Part shown: positions 1-10,400 of the stretch, in pieces
Layout of the letters: each line of letters starts with the position of its first letter
Position numbering within the stretch: the stretch's first letter is position 1
Assembly: GCF_001942495.1 (NCBI RefSeq)
Contig: NZ_MKZS01000001.1
Span: 2,873,665 to 2,937,664 of the forward strand
Reading direction: 5' to 3'
Source: Moorena bouillonii PNG
GTDB lineage: Bacteria > Cyanobacteriota > Cyanobacteriia > Cyanobacteriales > Coleofasciculaceae
Length of the DNA: 64,000 nucleotides
Translations under genes and position numbers: made by a program
Notes under the pieces: model-generated
Seen by the model: the letters and a program-made list of their open reading frames with translations, nothing else
The model's database searches: none
What the model was told of the DNA's origin: nothing

Positions 1-21
1 CCTGCTCCCTGCTCCCGTCTT

Positions 22-67
22 GATGCAGTCGCTCATGGGGGAAACCCCCAAGACCGCGCTGCATCGC
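22..67 (+). repeat. 46-bp palindromic element, copy 1
   Basis: This is the first of three near-identical 46-bp units; the others are at 15398 and 16595. It begins GATGCAG and ends CTGCATCGC, giving 7-bp terminal inverted repeats. A GGGGG-AAA-CCCCC hairpin lies at its centre. Here it sits among 7-bp CCCTGCT-like tandem repeats between genes. It has no coding capacity of its own. The other two copies, which lie inside genes, show that the unit is mobile. Confidence 0.85.
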
Positions 68-256
68 TGCTCCCTGCTCCCTACTCCCTAGGAATTTATA
101 CCTCACCCAATTGAAAACTGCTATATGGTTTTTATGTAAGCATTGAGCTTAGAAAAAAAATGCGATCGCTAATCTAACTAGCGATCGCTGACAGTTTTGG
201 GTAAGAACGTTTTAAGTAAGAACTAATCGGAACAGTCTTGGGATTAAACTAATGTG

Positions 257-1951
257 TTACACAAATACATCAAGTGCCTGCTCAGCAGCGTCGAGATTGC
301 CGAATACAGTCAGATTATCCTCGCCGCCAAGGATGGCTACTACGGCTTCTTGACCACTAACTGTTTCGCGACCGAAACTAATATTACCCAAGAACTCATC
401 AGCGAAATCAAAGGCATCACCGGCCTCAAAGTCAGTGATTTGGTCAAAGTCCTGGAGACCGTCTTGGAAGATTTCACTGCCGAAGGCGAAGATGTCTGCA
501 CCTGAATTGCCAGTTAACAAGTCATTGCCAACGCCTCCGTTCAACACATCATTAGCGCTACCACCAATCAGAGTATCATTGCCCTCATTACCGAAAACAG
601 TACCGTTAACAGTGCCTGCGATACCATCATAGGTATCATTACCAGCACTGAGTAGAACATCGCCGTTGATAGTACCTTGGTTAACAATAGTTACGTCACC
701 CTCAGCACCCTGAACATCAATACCGACCTGAGGGCTGCCTGCAACAACACCACCGTTGATAGTGCCCCTGTTAATGATGTCGCCGTTGAGTTCGACTCCG
801 TCCTCAATCAGTACTGCCGCATCAGTTTCTGAGGTTAAGGTGCCTTCATTGACAATATCACCATTGAAGACTGAGAGGTCAGTATTAGTACCTTGTCTGA
901 GGCGAACAGCAGTTGCTCGGTTGTTACCCACCGGCACACCACGTCCGATCACCGTACCTCGATTAATCACGCTACCTGTGACATCAGCACCGAGTTGTAG
1001 AGAAATGGCATCTCCATCATTGCCTTCACCGACATCGATCAGACCACTACTTTCGTTGACAATCGAGTAGGAAAGCGCACTCTGGTCAGTGTAAACGACA
1101 CCATCCCGGGGACTGGCAGAGGTGAGAATCTCACCGAAGTTTTGAAGGCTAATATCTTGACCACCGATATTTACGGCACGACTAGCACTAGTGATAGTAC
1201 CAAAATTCTGCAGCGCCCCAGAAGAGGTACCGCCATTGGCAAAGCTAACGCCGTTGAAAGCACCATCAATCGTACCGTTATTAACGATTGTACCGTTGAG
1301 TTCGACTCCCGACTCAATCAGGACACCACTGTCAGTTTCTGAGATCAACGTGCCTTCATTGACAATATCACCATTGAAGACTGAGACATCCGCTCCTCCG
1401 ATGTCAGTACCCTGTCTGAGGCGAATCGCAGTAGCTTGGTTATTACCCACCGGCACACCACGTCCGATCACCGTACCTTGATTAACCACACTGCCTGTGA
1501 CATCAGCACCGAGTTGTAGAGAAATGGCATCTCCATCATTGCCCTCACCGACATCAATAACAGCATCAGGACCGTTGAAAATATCATAGGATGTAGCAGT
1601 CTGGTCAGCGTAAACGACACCATCCCGAGGACTTGCAGAGGAGATAATCTCGGCTAAGTTATCAACTCTGATGTTCTGACCACCGATGTTGACGGGACGA
1701 CTATCACTAGTAATCAAGCCTTGGTTGGTTAATGTACCAGAAGAAACACCACCATTAACGAAGTTGACACCGTTGAAGCTACCATCAATTGTCCCTGTTT
1801 CTGCGTTAAAGATGCTAGCATTAGTGCCGGTGATATCAACAGCACTACCATCAACATCCAATGTACCGAATACGGTTAAAGAATCCCCTACTCCGGGTAG
1901 TACTACGGGCTCGGTTAGAGTTTCTCCAGTGGGAATAAAAGTGTTTGACAT
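257..1951 (-). CDS. RTX-type calcium-binding repeat protein
   Basis: The protein has 564 residues counted from an ATG preceded by GGAGG seven bases upstream; a TTG one codon earlier is less likely. It has no signal peptide. A unit of about 173 residues occurs twice in tandem (about 56-228 and 229-397), each rich in short N-x-G-T/I-I strands typical of beta-helix or autotransporter-like repeats. Residues about 430-485 hold RTX nonapeptides (GNEGNDTLIGG, GGVGNDLLTGN) that bind calcium. The tail (DQITDFEAGDAFDFAD) is the kind found at the C-terminus of type I-secreted cyanobacterial proteins. Secretion by a TolC-type exporter is family knowledge; no exporter gene is nearby. The role is unknown, possibly cell surface or sheath. 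Confidence 0.85.
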   Translation of the reverse strand: MSNTFIPTGETLTEPVVLPGVGDSLTVFGTLDVDGSAVDITGTNASIFNAETGTIDGSFNGVNFVNGGVSSGTLTNQGLITSDSRPVNIGGQNIRVDNLAEIISSASPRDGVVYADQTATSYDIFNGPDAVIDVGEGNDGDAISLQLGADVTGSVVNQGTVIGRGVPVGNNQATAIRLRQGTDIGGADVSVFNGDIVNEGTLISETDSGVLIESGVELNGTIVNNGTIDGAFNGVSFANGGTSSGALQNFGTITSASRAVNIGGQDISLQNFGEILTSASPRDGVVYTDQSALSYSIVNESSGLIDVGEGNDGDAISLQLGADVTGSVINRGTVIGRGVPVGNNRATAVRLRQGTNTDLSVFNGDIVNEGTLTSETDAAVLIEDGVELNGDIINRGTINGGVVAGSPQVGIDVQGAEGDVTIVNQGTINGDVLLSAGNDTYDGIAGTVNGTVFGNEGNDTLIGGSANDVLNGGVGNDLLTGNSGADIFAFGSEIFQDGLQDFDQITDFEAGDAFDFADEFLGNISFGRETVSGQEAVVAILGGEDNLTVFGNLDAAEQALDVFV

Positions 1952-2154
1952 CAAAGTTCCTCCGAATGCAAGTGAATTATGTTGAGACTGGAAGTAAACA
2001 CTGGTCTACCGGCAATAGACCAGTGTAGTGTGTGTAACCTCAGGCAAACATTGACCCTTAGGCAAAAACCATCGGTTTTAACAGGGCATTAGCGCTGTTG
2101 TCTAGTCGCTAAGGTGTCTATATTTCTACAATGGCATTCGGATCAGAGCCTAAT

Positions 2155-2399
2155 GTCTCAGTTTTTGTCTCAGTTTTTTAGCTCAGTTATTTTAACTAGG
2201 CTTAGTTGTATAATTTTTTTCATACTTAGCCCAGGGTGAGCTTAGATTTTTCTCAGACTAATCTCAGGTTGAACCATCAACCGATGAAATTAATTCTATT
2301 GAGAGGCGCTATATAGCATAAGTTGGCATAATAGTTGTCTCAGTTTTTGTCTCAGTTGTCTCAGTTTTGCTTTTTTTCTCAGTTTGGCTTCAGTTTTGT
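2155..2399 (-). promoter_or_regulatory. CTGAGAC motif clusters upstream of RTX gene
   Basis: On the plus strand GTCTCAG recurs about every 9-12 bases in two blocks (2155-2188 and 2337-2399), joined by T-runs. The blocks lie 200-450 bp upstream of the minus-strand RTX gene. In the gene's orientation the motif reads CTGAGACAAAAACTGAGAC. Similar blocks lie upstream of two other minus-strand genes in this window (17041 and 58647). The function is unknown; a regulator-binding array is a guess. Confidence 0.4.
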
Positions 2400-2754
2400 T
2401 TCATTGATACAGATTTTTTGAAGTCGGGAGTCGGGAGTCGGGAGTCGGGAGTCGGGAGTCGGGAGATGGGGAGATGAAATTGATGTTTAGCGGTGTGAGC
2501 GCTAAGCATTGGTATGACACAGGACTTACCCACTCAGATATATAAAATGTCTGTAACCCTCTGTTCCCTGTTCCCTGTTCCCTGTTCCCTGTTCCCTGTT
2601 CCCTGTTCCCTATAGCTAAAACCCTTGATTGTTGGTTTAACTGCCTAAAATGTCAATCATTTAACCTATCTACTTTAGTGATAGTGCTTAATTTTCGGCT
2701 GTTATCCCGGATCGGGTAATCAGTTAACGAAGGTGTGATCTGGTTTATAGGGTT

Positions 2755-2835
2755 TATAAATCAGATGTAAACATAGGAGGTCTTTTTTTATTCTCCAATA
2801 AAACTCCGGATATCTTGCCCCTCTTGCCTTTTGCC
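2755..2835 (+). repeat. Dispersed repeat, pair of 5745-5822
   Basis: The segment contains GATGTAAAC, then a GGTCTTTTTTT run, ATAAAACTC, and a CTTGCCCCTCTTGCC tail. The reverse complement of 5745-5822 has the same blocks in the same order with small differences. It is non-coding. The two copies flank the sulfotransferase-chrA gene pair in opposite orientation. Confidence 0.6.
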
Positions 2836-3314
2836 TCTTAGCTTTTGCTTTTTCCGGCAATAATTTTGTTTACAAACCAGATATAAACGCGCTTATCAGT
2901 TGTTAAACAATTTGTAAGCATATGCGCTACGCGCAGGCTACGCCAACAGCCGTCAGCTTATTTTATTCAAAAGCTGTTCAGTGTAGCTTGGCCACAGGCC
3001 TTGGCCAAAGGCCACGCTACGCGAATGGCTGAGAGCTCAGAGCTGAGAGCTGAATGCTGAGAGCTGAGAGCTGAATGCTGAGAGCTCTCAGCTGATAGCT
3101 GATAGCTGAGAGCTGATAGCTAATAACTGATAGCTTAATGCTTACGGTTAGTTAGCTAAACACCGCTCCACTCACAGCTAGGGAGAGTTGGTTTGGTGAA
3201 GACCAAGCTTTTATTGTGCTGCATTGCAACCACAACGTTTTCTGATGGCTGCTTCTACTTAATCGGTGATCAAGGTCAGCAATTGGAATTCAGTGATGAG
3301 GATAGCTCAAAGTT

Positions 3315-4325
3315 ATGTCTATTTTTATGATCGGCACCCAACGCTCAGGCTCTAATTTATTGCGCCTGATGTTGAATCAGATCGGTGATCTCGCTGCTCC
3401 CCACTCCCCTCACATATTGCAGCGGATGATGCCATTACTACCTACCTATGGGGATTTGAGTCAAACGGACACCTTTACCCTATTAGTCAATGATGTGTGT
3501 CGTTTAGTGGAACTCAATCCCGTCCCTTGGGAGGGTGTGCATTTAGATACAAAGGACGTTATTTCCCTTTGCCGAGAGCGGTCTTTGGTGGCGATATTTG
3601 CCTCTGTTTACGATATTATGGCACAAACTTGGGGAGCACAGCAATGGTGTTGCAAAAGTTTAGCCAACGTTTACTACCTGCCAGAGATTACCGCCTACTT
3701 GGAAAACGCTAAATTTATCTATTTGTACCGGGATGGTCGAGATGTAGCGCTTTCTTTTAAGAAGGCAGTGGTTGGGGAAAAGCACTTCTACCATATTGCT
3801 CAAGAATGGGCAAAAGCCCAGCGTTTAGCACTCCAGATGCGCTCTCGCCTAAGTCCGGAGAGGTTTTTCAGTATCAGTTATGAAACCCTAATCAGCTCTC
3901 CTGAGACGACTCTGCAGGATCTGTGTAATTTCCTAGGGGTGCAGTATACTCCTGAGATGCTAGATTTCCATCAATCCCAGGAAGCCTCGAATGCTGCAAC
4001 GTCTAGCTCCCTATGGAGTAATGTCACCCAACCTGTAATTAAACAAAACACTAAGAAGTTTCTCCAGGAAGCTACGGATGAGGAAATCCTGATTTTTGAA
4101 TTGGTGGCCGGAGATGTACTTGATGCTCTTGGTTACGAACGGGTTGGGATTCTTAAAGGTAAAGAAATCAAATTCAGCAGCACTGCGATCGCTAAATTTA
4201 ATGCGATTAACCAAAGCTTAAAAGCAGAGGCACGCCAAAAAATGGATCCTGAGGACTTAAAGCGACGAGATCGCCAAGCCACTCTGCTCAAAGAGATTAA
4301 AGCACGTCAGACCGTAGTGGCTTAA
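3315..4325 (+). CDS. Sulfotransferase family protein
   Basis: This 336-residue protein probably transfers a sulfuryl group from PAPS to an unknown acceptor. The N-terminal GTQRSGSNLLRLML matches the 5'-phosphosulfate-binding loop of the family, and YRDGRDVALSF (about residue 137) matches the 3'-phosphate-binding region. The length is normal for a bacterial sulfotransferase. The tail after residue 270 is lysine- and arginine-rich. The ChrA gene starts 10 bp downstream on the same strand, so the two are likely cotranscribed. The substrate cannot be told from sequence; lipids, glycans or natural products are all possible. Confidence 0.85.
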   Translation: MSIFMIGTQRSGSNLLRLMLNQIGDLAAPHSPHILQRMMPLLPTYGDLSQTDTFTLLVNDVCRLVELNPVPWEGVHLDTKDVISLCRERSLVAIFASVYDIMAQTWGAQQWCCKSLANVYYLPEITAYLENAKFIYLYRDGRDVALSFKKAVVGEKHFYHIAQEWAKAQRLALQMRSRLSPERFFSISYETLISSPETTLQDLCNFLGVQYTPEMLDFHQSQEASNAATSSSLWSNVTQPVIKQNTKKFLQEATDEEILIFELVAGDVLDALGYERVGILKGKEIKFSSTAIAKFNAINQSLKAEARQKMDPEDLKRRDRQATLLKEIKARQTVVA

Positions 4326-4335
4326 AGAACTGACT

Positions 4336-5574
4336 ATGTTAAAAAAACTGCATGTAAACTCGGAAAATTCCGAGTCGGTATCCCTTTGGTTTCTCTTCTG
4401 GAACTTTTTCAAGATCGGTAGTACAGCCTTTGGCGGTTTCATGGCTCTGATTTCCGTGGTGGAGAATCGGATGGTGCGGCGGCACAAGCTCCTCACCCAT
4501 GAAGATATGCTAGACGGCATTTCCTTAGCCACTGTTTTACCTGGTCCAGTTGCTGCTAACGTAGTAGCCTATGTGGGCTATCGCTTGGGGAGGACTAATG
4601 GCGCTGTAGTCAGTGCCATTGGTGTGTTGCTCCCTTCTTTTATCCTGGTAATTGGTTTAACGATTGCTTATCTCCAGGCCGGGGAAATTCCAGCACTTCA
4701 AAAAGCCTTTGCGGGATTTATTCCTGCAGTGGCGGCAATTATCTTGAGTGCCGCCAGACGCATGAGCAAAAAAGCGATCAAAGGCTGGCGGGAACTAGTG
4801 ATTGCTTTAATAGCGGCAGTCCTACTCAAGGTAGTAGGAGGATTCTACATTACTGTGCTAGTCGTGGTGGGTTCTGGATTGCTAGGATGGCTTTGGTTAG
4901 GTGACACTAAGCACTCGGGACAGGAGAATTCCCAAGCTCAACCGATTCAGGAGTCAATTCAGGGGATTTCCTGGCTGAAGCTGTCAGTCACCTTGCTCAT
5001 CCTGCTGAGTTTTCCCTTGCTTTCTATGATTCCCCTACCCTTTTTGGGGGAAACCAGCCTCGCGAAACTATTCGTGACATTTTCCGGCATGAGCCTAATG
5101 CTATTTGGTGGAGGCTACGTGTTCATTCCTCTGATTCAAGAAGTGGTGGTGAATACTTACGGTTGGGTGACTCAGACAGAATTTGCTAATGCGATCGCAA
5201 TCGGACAAATTACTCCTGGACCAATTCTGATCAGCGCTGCCTTCATCGGTTATGTGGTGAAAGGAATTTCCGGAGCAATAGTAGCAACAGTAGGCATTTT
5301 CTTACCACCAGGACTGCTGATGGTAACCTGTTCCCACTTATTGAAACATATCAAAGAATCTACAGTGATTCAGGCGGCGCTCAAAGGAATTCGTCCTGCC
5401 GTCATTGGCATGATCATTACCGCTGCTATTGTAGTAGCTAGGAGTGCTGAATTTCATCTTGGCAGCCTGGTGATCTTTGCCGCAGCCTTAGTTGCCCTGT
5501 GGCGGTTCCGGGTGAAGGTGCTGTTGATTATCCCGATTGCCGGAATTTTAGGCTTAGTACTTTACTCAATCTAG
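4336..5574 (+). CDS. chrA: Chromate transporter (CHR family)
   Basis: This is a 412-residue integral membrane protein with two homologous halves, as in full-length ChrA. Each half has the CHR signature: FFKIGSTAFGGFMALI near the N-terminus and MLFGGGYVFIPLIQE near residue 255. The GPVAANVVAYVGY and TPGPILISAAFIGY loops are the matching pair. Family members export chromate or take part in sulfate-analogue transport. A sulfotransferase gene 10 bp upstream raises the possibility of a sulfur-related anion role rather than chromate resistance; this is inference. It has many predicted membrane helices and no frameshift. Confidence 0.88.
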   Translation: MLKKLHVNSENSESVSLWFLFWNFFKIGSTAFGGFMALISVVENRMVRRHKLLTHEDMLDGISLATVLPGPVAANVVAYVGYRLGRTNGAVVSAIGVLLPSFILVIGLTIAYLQAGEIPALQKAFAGFIPAVAAIILSAARRMSKKAIKGWRELVIALIAAVLLKVVGGFYITVLVVVGSGLLGWLWLGDTKHSGQENSQAQPIQESIQGISWLKLSVTLLILLSFPLLSMIPLPFLGETSLAKLFVTFSGMSLMLFGGGYVFIPLIQEVVVNTYGWVTQTEFANAIAIGQITPGPILISAAFIGYVVKGISGAIVATVGIFLPPGLLMVTCSHLLKHIKESTVIQAALKGIRPAVIGMIITAAIVVARSAEFHLGSLVIFAAALVALWRFRVKVLLIIPIAGILGLVLYSI

Positions 5575-5874
5575 AATGGGTTGCTATAGCAAAGGGAACA
5601 GGGAGCAGGGAGCAGGGACTTCGGAGCAGGGAGTAGGGAGTAGGGAGTAGGGAACAGGGAACAAACATTCTCTCAATTGATTTAGGATTGCTATAATATA
5701 GAGTTTTAAAACAAGTTGTAAAGTTATAGATTGTCGAAAAAGGCAAGAGGCAAGAGGGGCAAGAGCTCCAGAGTTTTATAGGAAAATAAAAAAAAGACCT
5801 TCTCGGTTTACATCTCAAATACAAATGCTATAGCAATCCGTGTAGGAATGGTGAGAATTTTTGTTCCCTACTCC
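5575..5874. repeat. Tandem heptamers and dispersed repeat between chrA and phnD-like gene
   Basis: Contents are GGGAGCA/GGGAGTA heptamers (about 5600-5665), a GGATTGCTATA motif, GGCAAGA repeats, the partner of the dispersed repeat at 2755 (5745-5822, inverted), and CTCCCTA heptamers near 5870-5890. I see no gene. Short ORFs here come from the repeats. Confidence 0.7.
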
Positions 5875-6930
5875 CTACTCCCTACTCCCTGTTGCCTGTT
5901 GCCTGTTCCCAGAATTCCTAAACGGATCCCTATTAGCATCCCAACTTTTTAGCCTCAAGGTTTCAATCAGTTTATCCAGGGAGCCATAATCCTCTGCCGG
6001 TAAAAATTTTTCTATCTTAGCTGCTGCCAGGGCTGGATGATTTGCTGGGATATTCAGAAGCGCGTCGGTCACTGCTGCGACTAATTGGGGGTCAGTAGCC
6101 TTAACCGCAGCAATCGGCCACTCGGGATAGAGCTCGGTGGTATGAGTATAGAAGAATTCGTCCTTAACCGACTCTAGGATTCTTAGCTGTTCCAGGTTTT
6201 CCAGCAAGCCTTGGTTGAGCATCTTTTCTAATTGACCTGTACGGATAAACCCAACATCAATTTTGCCGTTGACTACGTCAAGCACAATCTTGTCTTGTGA
6301 TTTGTTTTCCACAAAACTGCTGAAGTCCAGGAACGGGTCAATACCATTTTGAAGCAGATGATAGATTTGAAAAGTGCAGCCAGCCGCCGCCGTTTGAAAA
6401 GCCACGCAGGCTGCCTTCTTACCCTGCAGATCCTTCAGCTTGTAGATATTGCTATCGCTTCTGACGATGATCAGACCACCAAATTTTGTACCCACCTGAG
6501 GTCGAGAGTGGGTAAGTAGAAATTCCGTATCGTAGAGCCGACGGATTTGCACAGCTGCCAGAGGATTGTTGGTGGTAAAGTGCAAATTACCTTGGGCTAC
6601 TTCAATGAATTGACTTTCTTGGGTAACAGGTACTAAGGAGAAAGGGCGATTAATCACTCCAGAGAGGTAGTTTAGGAGTGGCTGATACCGTTGTTTGACA
6701 GAATCCACGCTATCAATGGTAAGCACACCCACCCGGACAGTATTGTCCGAAACTGGTTGATGGGAAGTATAAACGGGTATCACTGATGGGTTTGCAGACT
6801 GTTTCTTCTCGCAGGCGGTAAGCCCTAGGATAAGAGCAATCGATACACCAGTCAACAAATGAACTATTAGATGAATTATTTTTTGTTGATAACTTATTGA
6901 GTTGACTAGATTTTTAACCATCAAAACCAA
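5875..6930 (-). CDS. PhnD-like substrate-binding lipoprotein
   Basis: This 351-residue protein of the phosphate/phosphite/phosphonate-binding (PhnD/PtxB) fold starts with a hydrophobic signal and a lipobox-like LGLTACEKK, so it is probably a lipoprotein. The mature part begins VRVGVLTIDSVDSVKQRYQPLLNYL, typical of the fold, and LKDLQGKKAACV and GKIDVGFIRTG follow in the expected places. No permease or ATPase gene is adjacent. It lies divergent from a large methyl-accepting protein, so a chemosensory binding role is possible. The last dozen residues (RQQATGSRE) are encoded by intergenic heptamer repeats, so the natural C-terminus has probably been extended. M4 is an alternative start. Confidence 0.8.
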   Translation of the reverse strand: MVLMVKNLVNSISYQQKIIHLIVHLLTGVSIALILGLTACEKKQSANPSVIPVYTSHQPVSDNTVRVGVLTIDSVDSVKQRYQPLLNYLSGVINRPFSLVPVTQESQFIEVAQGNLHFTTNNPLAAVQIRRLYDTEFLLTHSRPQVGTKFGGLIIVRSDSNIYKLKDLQGKKAACVAFQTAAAGCTFQIYHLLQNGIDPFLDFSSFVENKSQDKIVLDVVNGKIDVGFIRTGQLEKMLNQGLLENLEQLRILESVKDEFFYTHTTELYPEWPIAAVKATDPQLVAAVTDALLNIPANHPALAAAKIEKFLPAEDYGSLDKLIETLRLKSWDANRDPFRNSGNRQQATGSRE

Positions 6931-7406
6931 TTAAAATCTTCAAAAATAATAATCATAAAAATAATTGAAACTAGATCTTATTTTTTCTTTGGCAAGAGTT
7001 ATTTCAATTGATGGATACTTTGATAAAGTTTCGATGAAGTTTTCGATGAAGTTTTAGACATACCCTAGCCAGCCTTAGTGTTTACTGTGAACAGTTACGA
7101 GTATACACAAGACTCCCGAAAAACTATACCTGTAGAGTTAGCCATGACTAGATCACTACTACCCCTAGCATATATTCAGTAAATTGGCGTAACTCTTAAG
7201 GCCCAAAATTCAGTTAATTTACTGAGATAACTTCCTAGATAAATATGGTTAGATTAAAAACTGGAGTCAATCTCAAAATTATAAATAGGTTGTGAATGAT
7301 TACGTGGCCAAGATTCTTGGAATTCCAATAGTTTTGGGTTTCTGGATGTTCACAAATCGTTTATAAACGCTATAGCTATCGTTCTAGGAAAAATAGTCAC
7401 GGTCAT
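6931..7406. other. Divergent promoter region
   Basis: This is 476 bp between the PhnD-like gene and the chemoreceptor gene. It is AT-rich and free of the tandem heptamers that fill most gaps here. It presumably carries both promoters. I see no ORF, RNA structure or clear -35/-10 pair that I would defend. Confidence 0.5.
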
Positions 7407-10400
7407 ATGCATTTTTCAAAAGACTTACCTTGGGAATTACCTGTTACACCTCAAGAGATAACCCAATATCGACAACGGCAATCCAGTGAACTCACCGATC
7501 GCAACAATTCCCAACCACAAAAAAGTAATGATCTGCGCACTCAATTATTGAAGACCATTCTCCCAGCGGTTTTAACCCCTCTAGGTCTGGCTGGACTATT
7601 AAGCTATAGTGCTATTTCCCGCAGCTCTCAACAACAAGCTGAGCAACTATTAGAGGGTGACACCCTAGTTGCTGGCAGAGTTTTCTATATATTTTTGGAA
7701 GAAGCAAAAAGAATACCTGCTACATTGGCTGCTAGCCCTCTAGTAGTTGAAGCAGCTAGCACTGCCGCCAAAGTTTCTCAAGTTAAAAACCTTTCCAAAT
7801 TACCCTACTATGAGGTTGAAGATTCTTTCTCCGCTACCCGGTTGCTCCAGCCGAATCAAGCTCTCAATTATTACTTACGTAAAACTACAGCAATTCATGA
7901 GTTTACAGAGATATCTTTCACCGAAAAGCATGGGTTTAACGTAGCTTACAACACTCCTACTCCTGACTTTGTTCAACGGGATGAATCCTGGTGGCAAGTG
8001 GCCAAAAAATATCCCAGTCAGCAGGTGATTAAGACGAAATTTGATGACACTGACAATAGGTTCGTGATTGAGTTCAGCAAAGCGATCACAGACCCAGCAA
8101 CTGATGAATTCCTAGGGGTTGTTAGAGGAGTTTTGCCTGCCTCGGTTTTCAGCACCATATTTAAAAACCTGCTGAAGGATTTGGAAATTGGGGATTCTCA
8201 ATCTATGCAGCTACTAGCCCTGAATAAAGACGACACTGTGGCTGTTGTTGATACCATCTACCAAGGGAAGAGTAAAGACCAGCCACAGAAACTGCTCGGG
8301 GCAAAGGATCAAGTAGTTGTACAGAACGTAAAAATTTTGCTCGAAGCTGTTAAAACTGGGCAAACAGTGCAGCAGAAGGGACTGACCATAAAGTCAGCTA
8401 ATTCAGAACTTTTCCCAAACTTAAAGCTGGCCACCTTTGATCATAATAGCAGGCACTATATATTGGTTGCAGTTCCTGATAGCAATTGGACTGTGGCCGT
8501 CTCGATCAAACTTAGTGAACTCAGAGCAGCGGGTAGAAAAGCGGCAATAGGCTTTGCTAGTGTGTTCGTGCTACTGGGCATTATTATTACCTTGGTAGTG
8601 AGAGCTTTATCCGATCAGTTAGCAAAACCCTTGGGTCAGTTGGCTAATACTGCTAAGGCGGTGATTGCAGGCAACCTGAACGTTCAGGCGGAGCTTGTTG
8701 GTGCTACCGAGACGCAGCTATTGGCTCAAGTCTTTAATAACCTGGTGACACGGGTCAAAGGTCGATTACAGGAGCAAGAACAAGAAACTGAACAGGCGCG
8801 GACACTAGCGCTAGTCAGCAACCAGCTTCAGCAATCCTTAAACTTCGACAATATCCTACAAACTTCCGTTTATGGGGTACACCTTGCCCTCAAGACAGAC
8901 CGTGTGTTTATCTATCGCTTTAATCCTGACTTCAAAAGCGGGATAATTGCAGCGGAGGTCGTAGATTCTGGTATGGTTGAAGCCCTAGGGCAAACTATTT
9001 ATGAACCAATCACGACCGGGGAAATTAGACAGTTTAAGTTGGAGAAGCTTGTGAGTGTCGAGAACCTTCAACAAGCTACTCTAACTGGTGCTCCTGGCCA
9101 GTTCCTTGAACGCCTTGGTGTCGTAGCCAGCCTAGTTGCCCCAATTATAGTTGGGGGTGAACTTTTCGGCTTGTTGTATGCGAATGATTGCTCAAAACCC
9201 CACCCTTGGCAGGAGTCAGAACGTCAGTTAATGCAGCAGTTAACTAGACAAATCGGTGATGCCCTCACCCAAGCCCTGCTCCTGGAACAGCAGCAAGCCA
9301 CGGTGGACATTTCCCAAACGTTAAATGAGATTACCGCTAGCATGCTTAAATCCCTAGAACGGGAAAAGATTTTCCCAGCTACGGTGGTGGGAATTAAAAG
9401 AGCGCTCTCGTGCGATCGCACAATCATTTACCTCCTCGAACAGAATCATAAAGGCTCAATGGTTGGCCTTTCAGTAACTCTGGATGGCTCTGTTACCCCA
9501 GAAACACAGAAGGAAGAGTTGGATTTTGCCCTAGAGGATCTTGATCACTACCAGTCACGTCAGGTTCTAGCCATTGATAATCTTGAGGGTGAGTTGACCC
9601 ACTACCAGCAGTCCCAAGTCGAGAGGCTTGGCCAAACCTCTCTATTGCGTGGAGCTAAAGCCAGTTTAGTAGCACCGATTTTGGTGGCAGGTAACTTGAT
9701 TGGCTTTCTGGCTGCCCATCAATGTTCACAGCCAAGAGCTTGGCAGGAAACGGAGATTAACCTTTTGACTCAGGTGGCGATTCAATTCAGCTTTGCTCTA
9801 AAGCAGGCTAATCTGCTCGAAAAGACGGAAAGAATTTCTCAAGAGCAAAGACAGGAAAAAGAAGCACTCCAGAAGCAACTGCTGGTACTGCTTGAAAATT
9901 TGCAAGGGGCAGCACAAGGAGATCTGACAGTGCGCTCTGACGTGACTTTGGATGAAATTGGGAAAGTTGCTGATGGTTTTAACACCATTATTGAGAGTTT
10001 GCAAACTATCGTAACCCAGGTCAACAACTCAGCGGTTGAAGTCAATACCTTACTGGAAAACAAGGAGGTGGTAGTCGGTCAACTAGCAGAAGATGCTCTT
10101 AAGCAAGCTTCAGAAACCACTCGCACCCTGCATTCAGTGGAGCAAATCACCGATTCGATTCAAGCAGTGGCTGAGCATGCTGATCAGGCGGCGAGGGTAG
10201 TTGATGGAGTTACAACCACTGTTGAAGCTAGCAGCACTGCTATTAACCTAACTCAGGAGAGTATCCTGGAATTGCGAGACACGATTGGGGAAACCACGTC
10301 AAGAGTGAAGCAGCTAGGTAAATTTTCCGAAAAGATTGCTAAGGTGGTTGCCTTGAGCAACATGCTCAAAGTCCAAACCAATGTTTTGACTATTAACACT

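Larger units (their letters stand above)
1952..3314. other. Repeat-rich intergenic region
   Basis: I see no convincing gene in this 1.36-kb stretch. It holds two clusters of a CTGAGAC motif (2155-2188 and 2337-2399), GGGAGTC heptamers (about 2424-2465), TTCCCTG heptamers (about 2563-2611), a GGCCACGCTACGCG unit near 2995-3025, and about 100 bp of AGCTGAGAGCTGAATGCTG-like repeats (3030-3135). A segment near 2755-2835 matches 5745-5822 in inverted orientation. Confidence 0.7.

Noticed and set aside
4011-4532. Minus-strand ORFs of 67 and 91 residues
   Set aside because: They are shadows of the sulfotransferase and chrA genes without start context.
8800-9800. Cyanobacteriochrome photoreceptor GAF domains in the chemoreceptor
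   Set aside because: Neither GAF has the Cys-His bilin-binding pair; only the domain order resembles phototaxis transducers.
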